Assembly (NCBI GenBank): GCA_002842035.1
Contig: PHBP01000006.1
Span: forward strand, 21,685 to 85,684
Direction of reading: 5' to 3'
DNA: 64,000 nucleotides
DNA from: Candidatus Cloacimonetes bacterium HGW-Cloacimonetes-2
Lineage (GTDB): Bacteria > Cloacimonadota > Cloacimonadia > Cloacimonadales > Cloacimonadaceae
Of the stretch, positions 25,430-34,970 are shown one piece after another. The translations under genes and the position numbers were made by a program. Positions within the stretch are counted from its first letter, which is position 1. Each line of letters opens with the position of its first letter. The notes beneath the pieces were generated by a model. That model saw only the letters and a program-made list of their open reading frames with translations, did no database searches and was not told where the DNA came from.

Positions 25430-26756
25430 GCACATACTACTCTGTCTGTTGGCATGCCTGGCTGGACAGCTACTGCTGGCGACCGGCGATCTCAATATGT
25501 TCATCGAAAAGCACAGGTTTCTAGCTGCAGATGATGAGACTATCCTATTGGTGGATTATCAGATACCATATCGCTCTCTCACCTTCATTGCTCAGCACGG
25601 CGGCTTCTTTGCAGAGCTAGGGGTAAGCGTAAGTATCGCAAATGCAGATTCAATTGTCTATTCGCAGGCAGTGACGGACAATATCGGGATCAGAAACAGG
25701 TTTGACGCTACTTCCAACCGCAAGTTTTACCTGAATCGGCTGTCATATATATTGGAGCCCGGATCTTATACCCTAAGCTTCATCGCTACTGATCGTAATT
25801 CACAGAAGAGCTTTAGCTGGGAAGTGCCGGTACAGAGCCTGGACAATACCAGCCCGATCAGCGATCTGGAGCTCTCATCCGCAGTGGAAGCAGACAGCAC
25901 GCAGTATCTCAGCAAGTTTAAACGTAACAACATCCTGTACCGTAGCGAACCCTCAATAATCTTTAACAAGAGCGAGACCGATTTTCTGCATCTGTTTTAC
26001 GAGATTTACTCGCTTGCAGAGGAGCGCGAAAGCTCGGCATTCCTTACCATCAGCGTGGAGAGAGAGGATTCGCTGATAATGGATCTATCAAACGATATCA
26101 CTCTCAGTAGGGATATCGAGGCGATGACGATGCGCATACCAATCGGCGATCTACCAGCCGGAAGATACAACGGCTTCCTCAATATCCAAGTCGGCGAGAG
26201 ATTGGAAGAGAGAAGATTTGAGTTTGTTGTGATGGAGGACGTGGAACTCTATCAGGCAATTATGCCCAATCCGGATGATGAGGCCCGTTTGATGCGGTAT
26301 TTTATTGGTAACCGCGTTCCAAATGATTGGAGCAATATGAGCCTGGAAGCCAAAAAGCGCTTTATCTCGAGCTTTTGGGATCAGATGGGCGCAGCCTATC
26401 AGAGCACAGTGCCGGCAATTATGGCAACCATTCGCGATAGAATAGATCACGCCAATCGACGCTTTACTCATTTCAATCCCGGCTGGACTACCGATATGGG
26501 ACGTATTTACATCCGTTATGGCGCACCTGATGAGCTGGAATCCGATGAGAGTTCAGACGAGACCCGTTTCGTCAGAAAGGACTACCAGATCTGGAAGTAT
26601 CGCACCAAAGCCAATGCTGTTTACCTCTTTGTGGATCACCTGATGAACGGTAACTACAGGTTGATCTATGTAAGTGGAGACGATATGGAAGTCACCAATC
26701 CGTCGTGGCAGAACTTTGTAGGAGATGATTTCGATACGACCAAGCTGCGAAACTGA
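25419..26756 (+). CDS. GWxTD-domain exported protein 2
   Basis: The 445-residue protein has an N-terminal signal peptide (LLCLLACLAGQLLLAT), two or more beta-rich segments and a C-terminal GWxTD domain with the consensus form (NPGWTTDMGRIYIRYGAPDEL). It is a diverged paralogue of the protein encoded directly upstream, with an 11-base overlap. Pairs like this suggest a heteromeric exported complex, but no function has been established. A terminator follows at 26779. Confidence 0.87.
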   Translation: MNTKHILLCLLACLAGQLLLATGDLNMFIEKHRFLAADDETILLVDYQIPYRSLTFIAQHGGFFAELGVSVSIANADSIVYSQAVTDNIGIRNRFDATSNRKFYLNRLSYILEPGSYTLSFIATDRNSQKSFSWEVPVQSLDNTSPISDLELSSAVEADSTQYLSKFKRNNILYRSEPSIIFNKSETDFLHLFYEIYSLAEERESSAFLTISVEREDSLIMDLSNDITLSRDIEAMTMRIPIGDLPAGRYNGFLNIQVGERLEERRFEFVVMEDVELYQAIMPNPDDEARLMRYFIGNRVPNDWSNMSLEAKKRFISSFWDQMGAAYQSTVPAIMATIRDRIDHANRRFTHFNPGWTTDMGRIYIRYGAPDELESDESSDETRFVRKDYQIWKYRTKANAVYLFVDHLMNGNYRLIYVSGDDMEVTNPSWQNFVGDDFDTTKLRN

Positions 26757-26778
26757 TCCCCACAGACACAGTTTAACC

Positions 26779-26813
26779 AACCGGCGTGAGAATGAACTTG
26801 CACCGGTTTTTTA
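26779..26813 (+). terminator. Rho-independent terminator after the GWxTD gene pair
   Basis: AACCGGcGTG pairs with CACCGGTT (one bulge) over a 12-base loop and is followed by TTTTTT. It ends the dnaE-GWxTD transcript. The next ~280 bases up to 27095 show no gene, repeat or structure that I can support. Confidence 0.8.
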
Positions 26814-27095
26814 TTGCCTTGCTATTGGAAAGACTTTGTGGCGGGATCAGGGCAGCAAAGTGGAGTTTATGAGGCTTTGTTGATTAAGTGAGTTGGGAGC
26901 AGACAGGGGTAGATTGAAGTTTTTTTGGGCTTGTACTGTTGTTCTTTATCAACAGATTTAATTGTCACAGAAGAATCAGCGAGACATAAGCTTGTGCTTG
27001 TTTTTGCTTGTTATGGGGCTACTTAGGGATTAAGCGTTTGTGGAATGTGGAATCTGTGGTGCTCGAGAGGGTCTGAGATATTCATTTTGTTGACG

Positions 27096-27482
27096 TTAGT
27101 CATCGCAAACGGGGAGAAAGGCGTCAATGAAGTGCTTGACAGAATAGTTGTCTTCTCTAGAGTTGTAGAAGACGACGATCACATCAAAGCGTGTTTGCAG
27201 ATTGCCGAGCTCGGCAAATTGGTTAATATATTCGATAGCAGTGATGCTTATTTTTTTCTGTTTGGTGTAACCGACGTTTGCCAAAGCAGAGTTTATAGAG
27301 TGATAAGAACGGGTTTTGACTTCGACAAAGACAAGAGTATTCTCTGTCCTGGCGATGATGTCAATCTCGCCTGTTCGCCGGCGGAAGTTATTGGATAGTA
27401 TCAGGTATCCATGTGATGCCAGATAGGCTTGCGCAATCTTTTCCCCGGTCTTGAATAATGTATTAGGTATTGGTTTATCCAT
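27096..27482 (-). CDS. yraN: YraN/UPF0102 family endonuclease-like protein
   Basis: The 128-residue protein matches the UPF0102 (YraN) family of predicted nucleases with a restriction-endonuclease-like fold. The hallmark is GEIDIIARTENTLVFVEVKTR: the Asp of GEID, then Glu and Lys of VEVKTR form the metal site. The N-terminal GEKIAQAYLASHGYLIL helix also fits. YraN is thought to act in DNA processing or repair, and its exact role is not settled. It stands alone on this strand, divergent from the envelope cluster, and the ~80-base gap contains a TTGACG box that would serve the plus-strand genes. Confidence 0.92.
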   Translation of the reverse strand: MDKPIPNTLFKTGEKIAQAYLASHGYLILSNNFRRRTGEIDIIARTENTLVFVEVKTRSYHSINSALANVGYTKQKKISITAIEYINQFAELGNLQTRFDVIVVFYNSREDNYSVKHFIDAFLPVCDD

Positions 27483-27497
27483 AGCGCAAGAAAAACC

Positions 27498-27526
27498 TTG
27501 ACGATTTAAAAGTCAATGAGATTTTA
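27498..27526 (+). promoter_or_regulatory. Candidate promoter for the envelope cluster
   Basis: TTGACG at 27498-27503 is a good -35 match. At 17 bases the following hexamer (ATTTTA) is a poor -10, so only the -35 is convincing. It lies between divergent genes, about 65 bases before the start at 27566, where a promoter is required. Confidence 0.3.
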
Positions 27527-27565
27527 GAAACACGATAATAACAACACCGAAAGGTGGAGGGAAGT

Positions 27566-28696
27566 ATGAAAAAAGTATTATTGAGCCTACTTGTTTTGGC
27601 AGCGGCAATTAGCTTTGTTGAAGCTGCGCCATTCCAAACCATGGGAATGCTGCGTACTCCGGATGCTTACATCCTGCCACATAAGGCAGCAGAATTTCAA
27701 TTTGTGAATTACCTGCGACAAACCCGTGACACAGATCTTACTTATATTCCGTATGGAATGGTAAGTGGCGGGCTTCTTGACAGGGTCGAGCTGGGATTGT
27801 TTGCTGGAGATAACGTAATCTTTGGCAACATTAAGGTAAAACTCCTCCAAGAGACGCTCAAGATACCGCAGCTGTCTGTTGGTCTGGAGAATATCTTCTC
27901 TTCGATCCCGACAGATTTCCATGATCTGCACAACGGAAGTTACTATGAGACCTCCGATGATGGATTTCCTCACCCCGACAGAGCGGACTATGAGGCATTT
28001 TCACCCTACGTGGTGATGTCCAAACAAGCAGTCTTAGGTGGAGTGCACACGATGTTCAATATCGGTGTCGGAATGAACAGATTCGTCGGTCAGGTACATC
28101 GCTCCAGGTTGTTCTCCGGAAGCTTTGCCTCCTTTGAAGTATCCCCCGTTCGCAATTTCTCCATTTTGGGTGAATACGACGGTCGTGATTTCAATGGCGG
28201 GCTGAAGTACTCCATTGATAACTTCTCCTTCAAAGTCGGCTACCAAGCCATCGAAAACCTTTTCAAAGAATCCGAGGGTAACGGATACGAAAAAGACAGA
28301 CGTTTCGCCCTGAGCATTTCCTATCTCTTTGATAAGTATGCATCCGCTAAGAGACGTCCTGATATCGTAGAGCTTGCCCGCATTGCAGAAGGTCAAGACC
28401 TTGGCGATATCTATGCCGGCGATCAGACTACCGGAACTGAGGGCACAACCGGTATCGGTCCCGATACTACCACCGGTGGTGGAACTCAGATTACCACAGG
28501 TACAGATACAACAGGCCAGGATGTGGCTGTGACTACAGGCGGAACCACCGGTACTACCGGTACCAGAACGCCTACCCCGGAAATGCAGGACCTTGTGACA
28601 GAGCTTCAGAGACTCCAGGCAGAACGTGCCAGAGCTGAAAGCGCCCTCCAAGAACTGCGTGACTGGATCAATTCTCTCAGGCAGCCTAGCGAATAA
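27566..28696 (+). CDS. Exported barrel-like protein with Thr/Gly-rich linker and C-terminal helix
   Basis: The 376-residue protein has a signal peptide (MKKVLLSLLVLAAAISFVEA) followed by ~240 residues of alternating beta strands similar to YjbH-type outer-membrane proteins: MGMLRTPDAYILP, then GLFAGDNVIFGNIKVKLL and FKVGYQAIENLF. After it comes a ~65-residue Thr/Gly-rich, low-complexity linker and a short heptad-like helix (MQDLVTELQRLQAERAR). The ATG at 27566 follows GGAGGGAAG; the GTG at 27554 is not needed. It is the first gene of a co-directional run ending in ExbB/ExbD/AgmX-like genes. A barrel with a peptidoglycan- or partner-binding helix would fit, but this is inference. Confidence 0.75.
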   Translation: MKKVLLSLLVLAAAISFVEAAPFQTMGMLRTPDAYILPHKAAEFQFVNYLRQTRDTDLTYIPYGMVSGGLLDRVELGLFAGDNVIFGNIKVKLLQETLKIPQLSVGLENIFSSIPTDFHDLHNGSYYETSDDGFPHPDRADYEAFSPYVVMSKQAVLGGVHTMFNIGVGMNRFVGQVHRSRLFSGSFASFEVSPVRNFSILGEYDGRDFNGGLKYSIDNFSFKVGYQAIENLFKESEGNGYEKDRRFALSISYLFDKYASAKRRPDIVELARIAEGQDLGDIYAGDQTTGTEGTTGIGPDTTTGGGTQITTGTDTTGQDVAVTTGGTTGTTGTRTPTPEMQDLVTELQRLQAERARAESALQELRDWINSLRQPSE

Positions 28697-28755
28697 GTAA
28701 TTAGAAGTAATAGTGTGTAGGTTAGTGATTCATACTTCCTATGAATAAAGAGGAA

Positions 28756-28787
28756 GGTTCGGGGTGCAGGAAACTGCATCCTGAACC
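28756..28787 (+). other. Stable RNA-type hairpin with GAAA tetraloop between envelope genes
   Basis: GGTTCGGGGTGCAG, loop GAAA, CTGCATCCTGAACC: all 14 positions pair if two G-U wobbles are allowed, and those wobbles form only in the plus-strand RNA. It lies 60 bases after the barrel-like gene and 50 before the giant TPR gene. No T-run follows, so it is not a classic terminator. It may be a processing, stability or attenuation element. Confidence 0.6.
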
Positions 28788-28837
28788 CTCTGTATTTCCG
28801 GTAACAGTCTAAGCAAATACCAAAAGTGAGCTGGGAT

Positions 28838-31800
28838 ATGAAAAAGAATTTTAAAACGATAATCCTCATCGTTTATACGCTGTTGATCTTGTTGGGTTTA
28901 AATGCGCAAACGCGCACCCAACTGACGCCTGATCAGCTCCGAGTGCAAATCCAAATCGAACGCGAAAGGTATATTCAGTCGATAGTTGAAATGACTGAAA
29001 TGCTGCCCTCCCTCCATCGGCAGGATCCCGCCTTGGCCACGGCCGCTGTAGAAAGATACTCCACAATGCTGGATGATCAACTCAGCCTGTCTCCGCAGTA
29101 TCGGCCCTTCTCCCCCAAGGAAGTCGCGTATCTCAAGGGGCACCTAAGAGCTTATGAACAGAGTGAAGCGAATTTATATACTTACTACCAGGGCTTGATC
29201 GCCAATAGCGAGATTATTGAAGATCAGCCTTCAATGTATTATATGCTGTATCTGATGCAGATGCAGCAAAACACTCCTGAATCCAGGAATCTTGCCAATC
29301 AGCTCCTGCAAACCCTGATGGATAATGCAGGCCAGGATAAATCACAGCTGGTTTACAACTTCTTGTGGTCTGATATGGCGGCATCCCGCGGTGACTCAAC
29401 CGCCATCGCTGCCAAGCTCGAGAGCTTTAGACAGACCAGAAACAGGATCTCCGATGAAATCGTCCCTCGCAAGAGAGCTATTTCAGAGAGAATCCAGGCT
29501 ATCCCCAGGGACAGCTTCTTTGCCAATCCCAACTCTCAACGCTCTGAACAGCTCAAGACCAGCATCAATGGGATCAAGAGCGACCTCAACATACTTTATA
29601 CAGACTTGCTGGGACTGCCTGGTATCATCAAAAGCGATGAAATCCTGGAGCTGAGAGATCGCGAACAAGCCCTCTTGGATTCCCTCAAGACCAGCATCAA
29701 TACCATGGGCACCAATGTGTTCGTCGATGAGCGACTGGCTGCCGGGCGTGCAGTGGTCGATTCGCTCAACGTAAGCCACGAGTATTTTACTCGTTTGACC
29801 GAAGTTATTGATGAGGCTTTCAGCCGTACAGAACGGCAATATGGCAGTGAATATCAGGACTATCTTGATATTGAAGCCAAGATCCTCTTGGACCTGGTTG
29901 GCTCGGCTACTCTATATGCTCACGGAGTAGAGATCATTGATCTGCAAGTTGCCAATCAGCCCAATATGGAAGCAACCAGAAAAGCAGAGATGCAGGCCAG
30001 AAGAACTGTTCTATTGAATGAATCCATCCGCCTGCTCGACGAATACGACCAAAGGTACACTCAGTTTACCCGGGACAACCCCTGGAAGTCTCATTACGAC
30101 GTGGTAATCAGCAGCTATCTTACCGCCTTGAGACAGAAGATCAGCTTGGAAACCGGTATCACTGAGTTTGAATATGCTCTGCAGGATCTTGAGCGCCGTA
30201 GAATGACTGTTGCGGGCTTGCCCTCAATGTTTGAAATGGTCTCCGGACCCATCACGGACAATATGGACGTCTTGGATTCCCAATACACTTTCCTCTCACT
30301 GCAGAGAGACTTTAGATTGATCCAATATCGCGAAAGCAGACGTCTGGCCAATGTTGCCACCATGAGTTACGATGAAAATGCCGCCTTGGCAGCAGAGATC
30401 AATCGTTCCAAACAGGATTATATAAACCGTGCCCAGGCATTTATCCAGCAGTATCCGGATTTCCAAGGTTTCATGCAGCCAACCGGAACCAATCTGGTAT
30501 CCAATGCCGATCTCTATTACAACATCGCAGAATTGCAATACCAGCTTGATCCGGCTAATCCTCAGACTGCACTGATGAATTACCGCCAGGTGCTGACGCT
30601 CGATCCTCAGTTCATCATGGCAGACAAGGTCAAGTATAACATCGGATTCATCGAGCTGGTCACAACCAGCAACAACATGGATGCCAGAAGGGATACCTTC
30701 TTCGCGAACAATCCCAATGCGATGAATTATGACGAGAGCCTGCGTTTCCGCACCTCAGATTTCAGTGGCGCGATAGCCGCTTTCCGCTCTGTCGTCGATG
30801 ATTACAGCAATTCATCCTTGAAAGCAGAATCGATGCTGCATCTGGGCACAATCTACTTCCTGCTGGCAACGGACTCCACAAATCCCGAAACCAACTACAG
30901 GCTTGCCTTAAGCTACCTTGATCCCCTGGTTGCAGATGTCAACAATAGCAAGCATTATGAAGCCCTGTATCAACGCGGTGTGATCCATATGAATTTTGGT
31001 GGCGATGCCGGGTATAGAGCTGCCATTAATGACTATACGAGTCTCCTGATGGGCGTCAAGACCGGTGCTGTTACTGATCCCTCTCTGGTACAGGACTATC
31101 AGGATGCTGCGGTTGACAACATAGCTTTCGCGTTGATAGCGCTTGATGGCACTGATTTTGAAACTACTGCTCAGGGTGTCCAGCTTGAAGCCTTCCTGCA
31201 GAACTATGACGACGAAACCATCATAGCCAGGATCTACGACAAAGCTGCTGCTCAAAAGAGCACAGAGCTCAATTCACCTCTGCATGCCAGAGACTTTTTA
31301 ATGGCAAAGGTCAGAAGACTTCCCAATGCATTGACCAATCCCGCAGATGTGAACCAAACAGTTCTTCTTTACAATGATTATTACACCAGCCTTGATCCTG
31401 CTCGCCAGAGAATCGTAATGGATCCCCTTACCTATAGGTTTAACCAATACAGGATTATCATCGAGGATTATGGCAAGGATTCCGCCTGGTATCAAGCTAA
31501 CCGCAGTAATGCAGCGATTGCTACCCAATTGGCAGTTATAGATTCAGCTTATGTGGCTGTTGAAAAGAGACTGATCAATAACTTCGTATTGGCGATGGAC
31601 AATGACAACCTCAACCATTCAGAGAAGCAAGCCCAGTTCCAAGCCTATCAAGAACACGTGACCAAATGGGCAGCCTTCCAGGAGCTTCATACCGGCAGGC
31701 TTACAGCTCGCCAACACGAGTGGGACAACAATCTTACCAATTTCAGCGCTCTTCTGGCGGAAAGCTCTGATTCTCCCACCGACTGGGCTGCTGCATATAC

Positions 31801-34687
31801 GTATCTCACGAGCTTCAATGATCGTCCGGACACTACGACGGACTTCAGATATGAAGGTCTGGCTTTCACCTTTGCTCAAAACATCTTTGATGACCAGGTC
31901 GGCAAGTTTGAGGATCCGAACTACCGTCCAGCAGCCGGATTGCCTCAAACAGCGGATTCTCTCTATACCTTCTACCAAAATTCCGCTCTGAGATTTGTGG
32001 CAGCAGCGCTTAGTCCTACTAATGCAAATCCCCAGAATATCGCTTTGGCAAATCAGACAATGATCTCCGTAGGCGATATGAATGCTCAGCGAGGCAGAAC
32101 TGCCGAAGCGAGAGTTTTCTACAGCCGTCTCCTGGAGCAGGAAGCCAATCTGGACAACGCCACAAAGCGTGATCTCTATATAAAGATGGCTGATCTTGCC
32201 GCAACTGACAGGCAGTATCGCCAATCCGAAGAATGGTATCGTAAAGCCTTGGCTCTTGCGGTTGATAATCAGGATAGAGCTGCCATCCAAAACCAGATAG
32301 CTCTGCAGATTCAAAGCAGTTTCGAAGCTGCTGAAGCCGGTGGAGACTTCCTCACTGCTGCTCAGGAATACTTGCGTATGTCCGAGGAATACAAGACCAG
32401 CAATCCCCAGAGATATCTAGGCTATCAAAACCAGGCTCAGGAAGCCTTCATCAAGGCTGGACGTCCTCAGAGCGCTATCGATATACTGATTAGATTGGCG
32501 GGCGACCGTACTGACAAAGCCGAAGTCTATGCTCTGCATTACAAAGCCTGGAGCTTGGCAGACAGCTTGATGAATGACGCTGCTCAGACCAAGCAGATTA
32601 AGGAAGGCTTTATTGCTCGCTTCCCAGCCAGCAATGAATCCTATACTCTGCAATTGCTGGAAATCGAAGCAATGAAAGCCAATCCTCAGACTCGTGCCGC
32701 CGCCGCAGAGCAGTATATGGCTCTCTATGAGAAAGCAAAAGCACGCACTATCGATACCGGTGATGATACTCCCGAAGAAATTTACCTTTGGGCTATTAAT
32801 ATCTATATACAGGAAGAGATGATACCGCAGAGAAATGCCAATTTCGAGCAATTCATCCAAACCTATCCAAACAGCAGCAGTACAATAGTCTTTATGCAGA
32901 GCCTGGCGGATTACCATTGGGCTCAAGGCGACACCCTCACCTATGAGAGATACGCACGTGAAATCTATCGTAAGGATCGCACTCAGTCCTCCAGATACCA
33001 AAACATCGCAAACATCCGTCTCGGCAAGATTGCCTATGACTTTGATGCTGCAGTTATCAATAAGGATTGGGATCTTGCTTTTGCAAAGCGTGATGCTTTC
33101 GTAGCTCTGGAAAACTCCTACAAGCGTGAAGGCCTTACCTTCAATTCCCAGTCTGCTTACGACGCCTTTGCCCGCGCCAGGACAGAATATGACAGAATCC
33201 AAGCCAGAATTGCTTTCTTGAACCGTTACGACACCCAGCTAACCAATCTGGAACGTACCGGATTCGTCAGCAAGACTCCGGGCGCACTCATTACCTTCAA
33301 TGCCAATACAACCTGGCGTAATCACCTGTTTGGAGGCCGTCCCAACCGCGTTCCCAACCTTCAGAATGCTGTGAATGCAGAAATCCAGAGGGTTGTGAAC
33401 CTACTCAATTCGGCCAATGATTACGATCTGGATAATACCAGGCGTCTGAGAGCCCTCGATCTGATCGGCAGAATCAACGAACATGCCAAGTATGCCATCG
33501 AAGCGACCGTAGATGCTTACTTTGCAACTGCCAATGAGTTTGCTCCTTACAAAAACCGCAACCAGATGAGCCAGGAAGAATACGACGAGCTCGTTACCAA
33601 CCTGAGAGCTTTCGCAGCCCAATATACAAACGAGTATCTGAATTCTGCTTATAGTATGTATCTGCAGACCTACAATACTTACTATGCTGCAGGTTACAGG
33701 GATCGCTTCACGGCTAGAGCTCAAAGCAAGCTGGCAGAGTGGTCTGTCGAGCCTGATTACCAGGTCGATGAGAATATCCTTGGCCCCGGCTGGAACATCG
33801 CATTAGGTCAGGGCGGCAATATGAGCAATCAGACTACTGTCGTTACCACCCCTAACAATGTTCGCCTTGGCAAGATCACCATCCCCGCTGGTAACTCAGT
33901 TGTCCTCACAAAGACGATCAATACCCGCATCCAGCCTGATTTCAGTATCGTGCAGATGATCTATCCTTTCGAAGCTGAAGTCAAGATCAATGGACAGGTT
34001 GTCGAAACTACTTTCATCCCGGCTGATACTCTCACTACTGGCAATGCTATGACTACTCGTTATGCCCTGATGGTGGAAGGTGCCAAGTTTACCGATGGAG
34101 AAAACAGCGTAGAGCTGCGCTTCCCCAACGAATCCACCGAGCCTCTTCCCCTGATGGTGAATATGCAAGTCTTTACTTCGCGCCAGCGCCTGGCTGAAGC
34201 CGTACCGGTCGAGACAGTAAAGATCCTCAGCTCACCGCAGTGGTCAGTGATCAGAACTGCCCCCGGCACGGATCAGGAGCTACGCACTCCCGCAATTCCT
34301 GCCACTGCTTTTGGTATTGAGAAAGCCAGGATCCTGGATATGGAACAAAGTCAAGCCGCTGCAATCTGGACTGCCGAAACTGCCGATACCAGAGCAGAAT
34401 CCGTAGCCTTTGAATACAGCTTTGATATAGCTACAATGTTCCGCGAAGGATACATTGATATGGTTGCTCCTATGAGTGCCAACGTTTACCTGAATGGTGT
34501 CGCAATTGCTACCGCCGAAGAGTTCTATTATGAAACAGCCGGCCCCGTCTATTATCCCAATCGTGTCAATATCGATGCACAGAATGTAGTCTCCGGCAGA
34601 AATACCCTGAGATTTGAGATTACCAATAGTTCTGATTTCAGAGGCTTTATGGCTGAGATCACGATCAAAAAGACTATTCAGGAGTAA
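28838..34687 (+). CDS. Giant exported TPR-repeat protein
   Basis: The ~1949-residue protein has an N-terminal signal sequence (MKKNFKTIILIVYTLLILLG) and then mostly helical repeats. TPR-like units are recognisable in several places, for example NADLYYNIAELQYQLDP, ALMNYRQVLTLDPQ, AEARVFYSRLLEQ and QYRQSEEWYRKALALA. The last ~300 residues switch to beta-rich, galactose-binding-like sandwiches. These occur twice: EVKINGQVV with GENSVELRF, then NVYLNGVAI with GRNTLRFEI. It is probably a periplasmic scaffold. The genes after it (small exported protein, ExbB-like, two ExbD-like, AgmX-like) start within a few bases of each other, so it is likely part of that complex. The ATG at 28838 is preferred over a GTG at 28826. 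Confidence 0.85.
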   Translation: MKKNFKTIILIVYTLLILLGLNAQTRTQLTPDQLRVQIQIERERYIQSIVEMTEMLPSLHRQDPALATAAVERYSTMLDDQLSLSPQYRPFSPKEVAYLKGHLRAYEQSEANLYTYYQGLIANSEIIEDQPSMYYMLYLMQMQQNTPESRNLANQLLQTLMDNAGQDKSQLVYNFLWSDMAASRGDSTAIAAKLESFRQTRNRISDEIVPRKRAISERIQAIPRDSFFANPNSQRSEQLKTSINGIKSDLNILYTDLLGLPGIIKSDEILELRDREQALLDSLKTSINTMGTNVFVDERLAAGRAVVDSLNVSHEYFTRLTEVIDEAFSRTERQYGSEYQDYLDIEAKILLDLVGSATLYAHGVEIIDLQVANQPNMEATRKAEMQARRTVLLNESIRLLDEYDQRYTQFTRDNPWKSHYDVVISSYLTALRQKISLETGITEFEYALQDLERRRMTVAGLPSMFEMVSGPITDNMDVLDSQYTFLSLQRDFRLIQYRESRRLANVATMSYDENAALAAEINRSKQDYINRAQAFIQQYPDFQGFMQPTGTNLVSNADLYYNIAELQYQLDPANPQTALMNYRQVLTLDPQFIMADKVKYNIGFIELVTTSNNMDARRDTFFANNPNAMNYDESLRFRTSDFSGAIAAFRSVVDDYSNSSLKAESMLHLGTIYFLLATDSTNPETNYRLALSYLDPLVADVNNSKHYEALYQRGVIHMNFGGDAGYRAAINDYTSLLMGVKTGAVTDPSLVQDYQDAAVDNIAFALIALDGTDFETTAQGVQLEAFLQNYDDETIIARIYDKAAAQKSTELNSPLHARDFLMAKVRRLPNALTNPADVNQTVLLYNDYYTSLDPARQRIVMDPLTYRFNQYRIIIEDYGKDSAWYQANRSNAAIATQLAVIDSAYVAVEKRLINNFVLAMDNDNLNHSEKQAQFQAYQEHVTKWAAFQELHTGRLTARQHEWDNNLTNFSALLAESSDSPTDWAAAYTYLTSFNDRPDTTTDFRYEGLAFTFAQNIFDDQVGKFEDPNYRPAAGLPQTADSLYTFYQNSALRFVAAALSPTNANPQNIALANQTMISVGDMNAQRGRTAEARVFYSRLLEQEANLDNATKRDLYIKMADLAATDRQYRQSEEWYRKALALAVDNQDRAAIQNQIALQIQSSFEAAEAGGDFLTAAQEYLRMSEEYKTSNPQRYLGYQNQAQEAFIKAGRPQSAIDILIRLAGDRTDKAEVYALHYKAWSLADSLMNDAAQTKQIKEGFIARFPASNESYTLQLLEIEAMKANPQTRAAAAEQYMALYEKAKARTIDTGDDTPEEIYLWAINIYIQEEMIPQRNANFEQFIQTYPNSSSTIVFMQSLADYHWAQGDTLTYERYAREIYRKDRTQSSRYQNIANIRLGKIAYDFDAAVINKDWDLAFAKRDAFVALENSYKREGLTFNSQSAYDAFARARTEYDRIQARIAFLNRYDTQLTNLERTGFVSKTPGALITFNANTTWRNHLFGGRPNRVPNLQNAVNAEIQRVVNLLNSANDYDLDNTRRLRALDLIGRINEHAKYAIEATVDAYFATANEFAPYKNRNQMSQEEYDELVTNLRAFAAQYTNEYLNSAYSMYLQTYNTYYAAGYRDRFTARAQSKLAEWSVEPDYQVDENILGPGWNIALGQGGNMSNQTTVVTTPNNVRLGKITIPAGNSVVLTKTINTRIQPDFSIVQMIYPFEAEVKINGQVVETTFIPADTLTTGNAMTTRYALMVEGAKFTDGENSVELRFPNESTEPLPLMVNMQVFTSRQRLAEAVPVETVKILSSPQWSVIRTAPGTDQELRTPAIPATAFGIEKARILDMEQSQAAAIWTAETADTRAESVAFEYSFDIATMFREGYIDMVAPMSANVYLNGVAIATAEEFYYETAGPVYYPNRVNIDAQNVVSGRNTLRFEITNSSDFRGFMAEITIKKTIQE

Positions 34688-34691
34688 TGAT

Positions 34692-34970
34692 ATGAGAAAG
34701 AGCCTACTATTACTGATCCTGCTTCTTTTGGGCGTCTCTTATATGATGGCTCAGCAAGCGGATCCCAGAAGAGCCTTTGAAAACCTTAGAACAAGGGAAG
34801 GCCAGACCTTTGTAACCAATGTCAAAGATCTGATTCCCTCTATCACAGTTGTTACGACCAAGACGAACACTGCCCCACCGGTTGGGATGTTCAGCTACAA
34901 GATGAATACGAATAACATCATTGAAAAAAGTACGTATCTAATAAAAAATTGGCGAAAGGAGTCAAAATGA
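34692..34970 (+). CDS. Small exported protein in the Exb-like operon
   Basis: The 92-residue protein starts MRKSLLLLILLLLGVSYMMAQ, a clear signal peptide, followed by ~70 polar residues with DPRRAFENLRTREG and a basic end (NWRKESK). No family is recognised. The ATG at 34692 follows GGAG at the end of the giant TPR gene with a 4-base gap, and its stop overlaps the next start in ATGA. Tight coupling on both sides supports a real gene and a shared function with its neighbours. It is expected in the periplasm. Confidence 0.75.
   Translation: MRKSLLLLILLLLGVSYMMAQQADPRRAFENLRTREGQTFVTNVKDLIPSITVVTTKTNTAPPVGMFSYKMNTNNIIEKSTYLIKNWRKESK

Noticed and set aside
26814..27095. tRNA or small RNA in the gap before yraN
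   Set aside because: No cloverleaf, no GGTTC-type T-loop and no stable conserved hairpin could be found by eye.
27045..27398. Plus-strand open frame opposite yraN
   Set aside because: The minus-strand YraN frame has the conserved nuclease residues. The plus-strand frame is its shadow.
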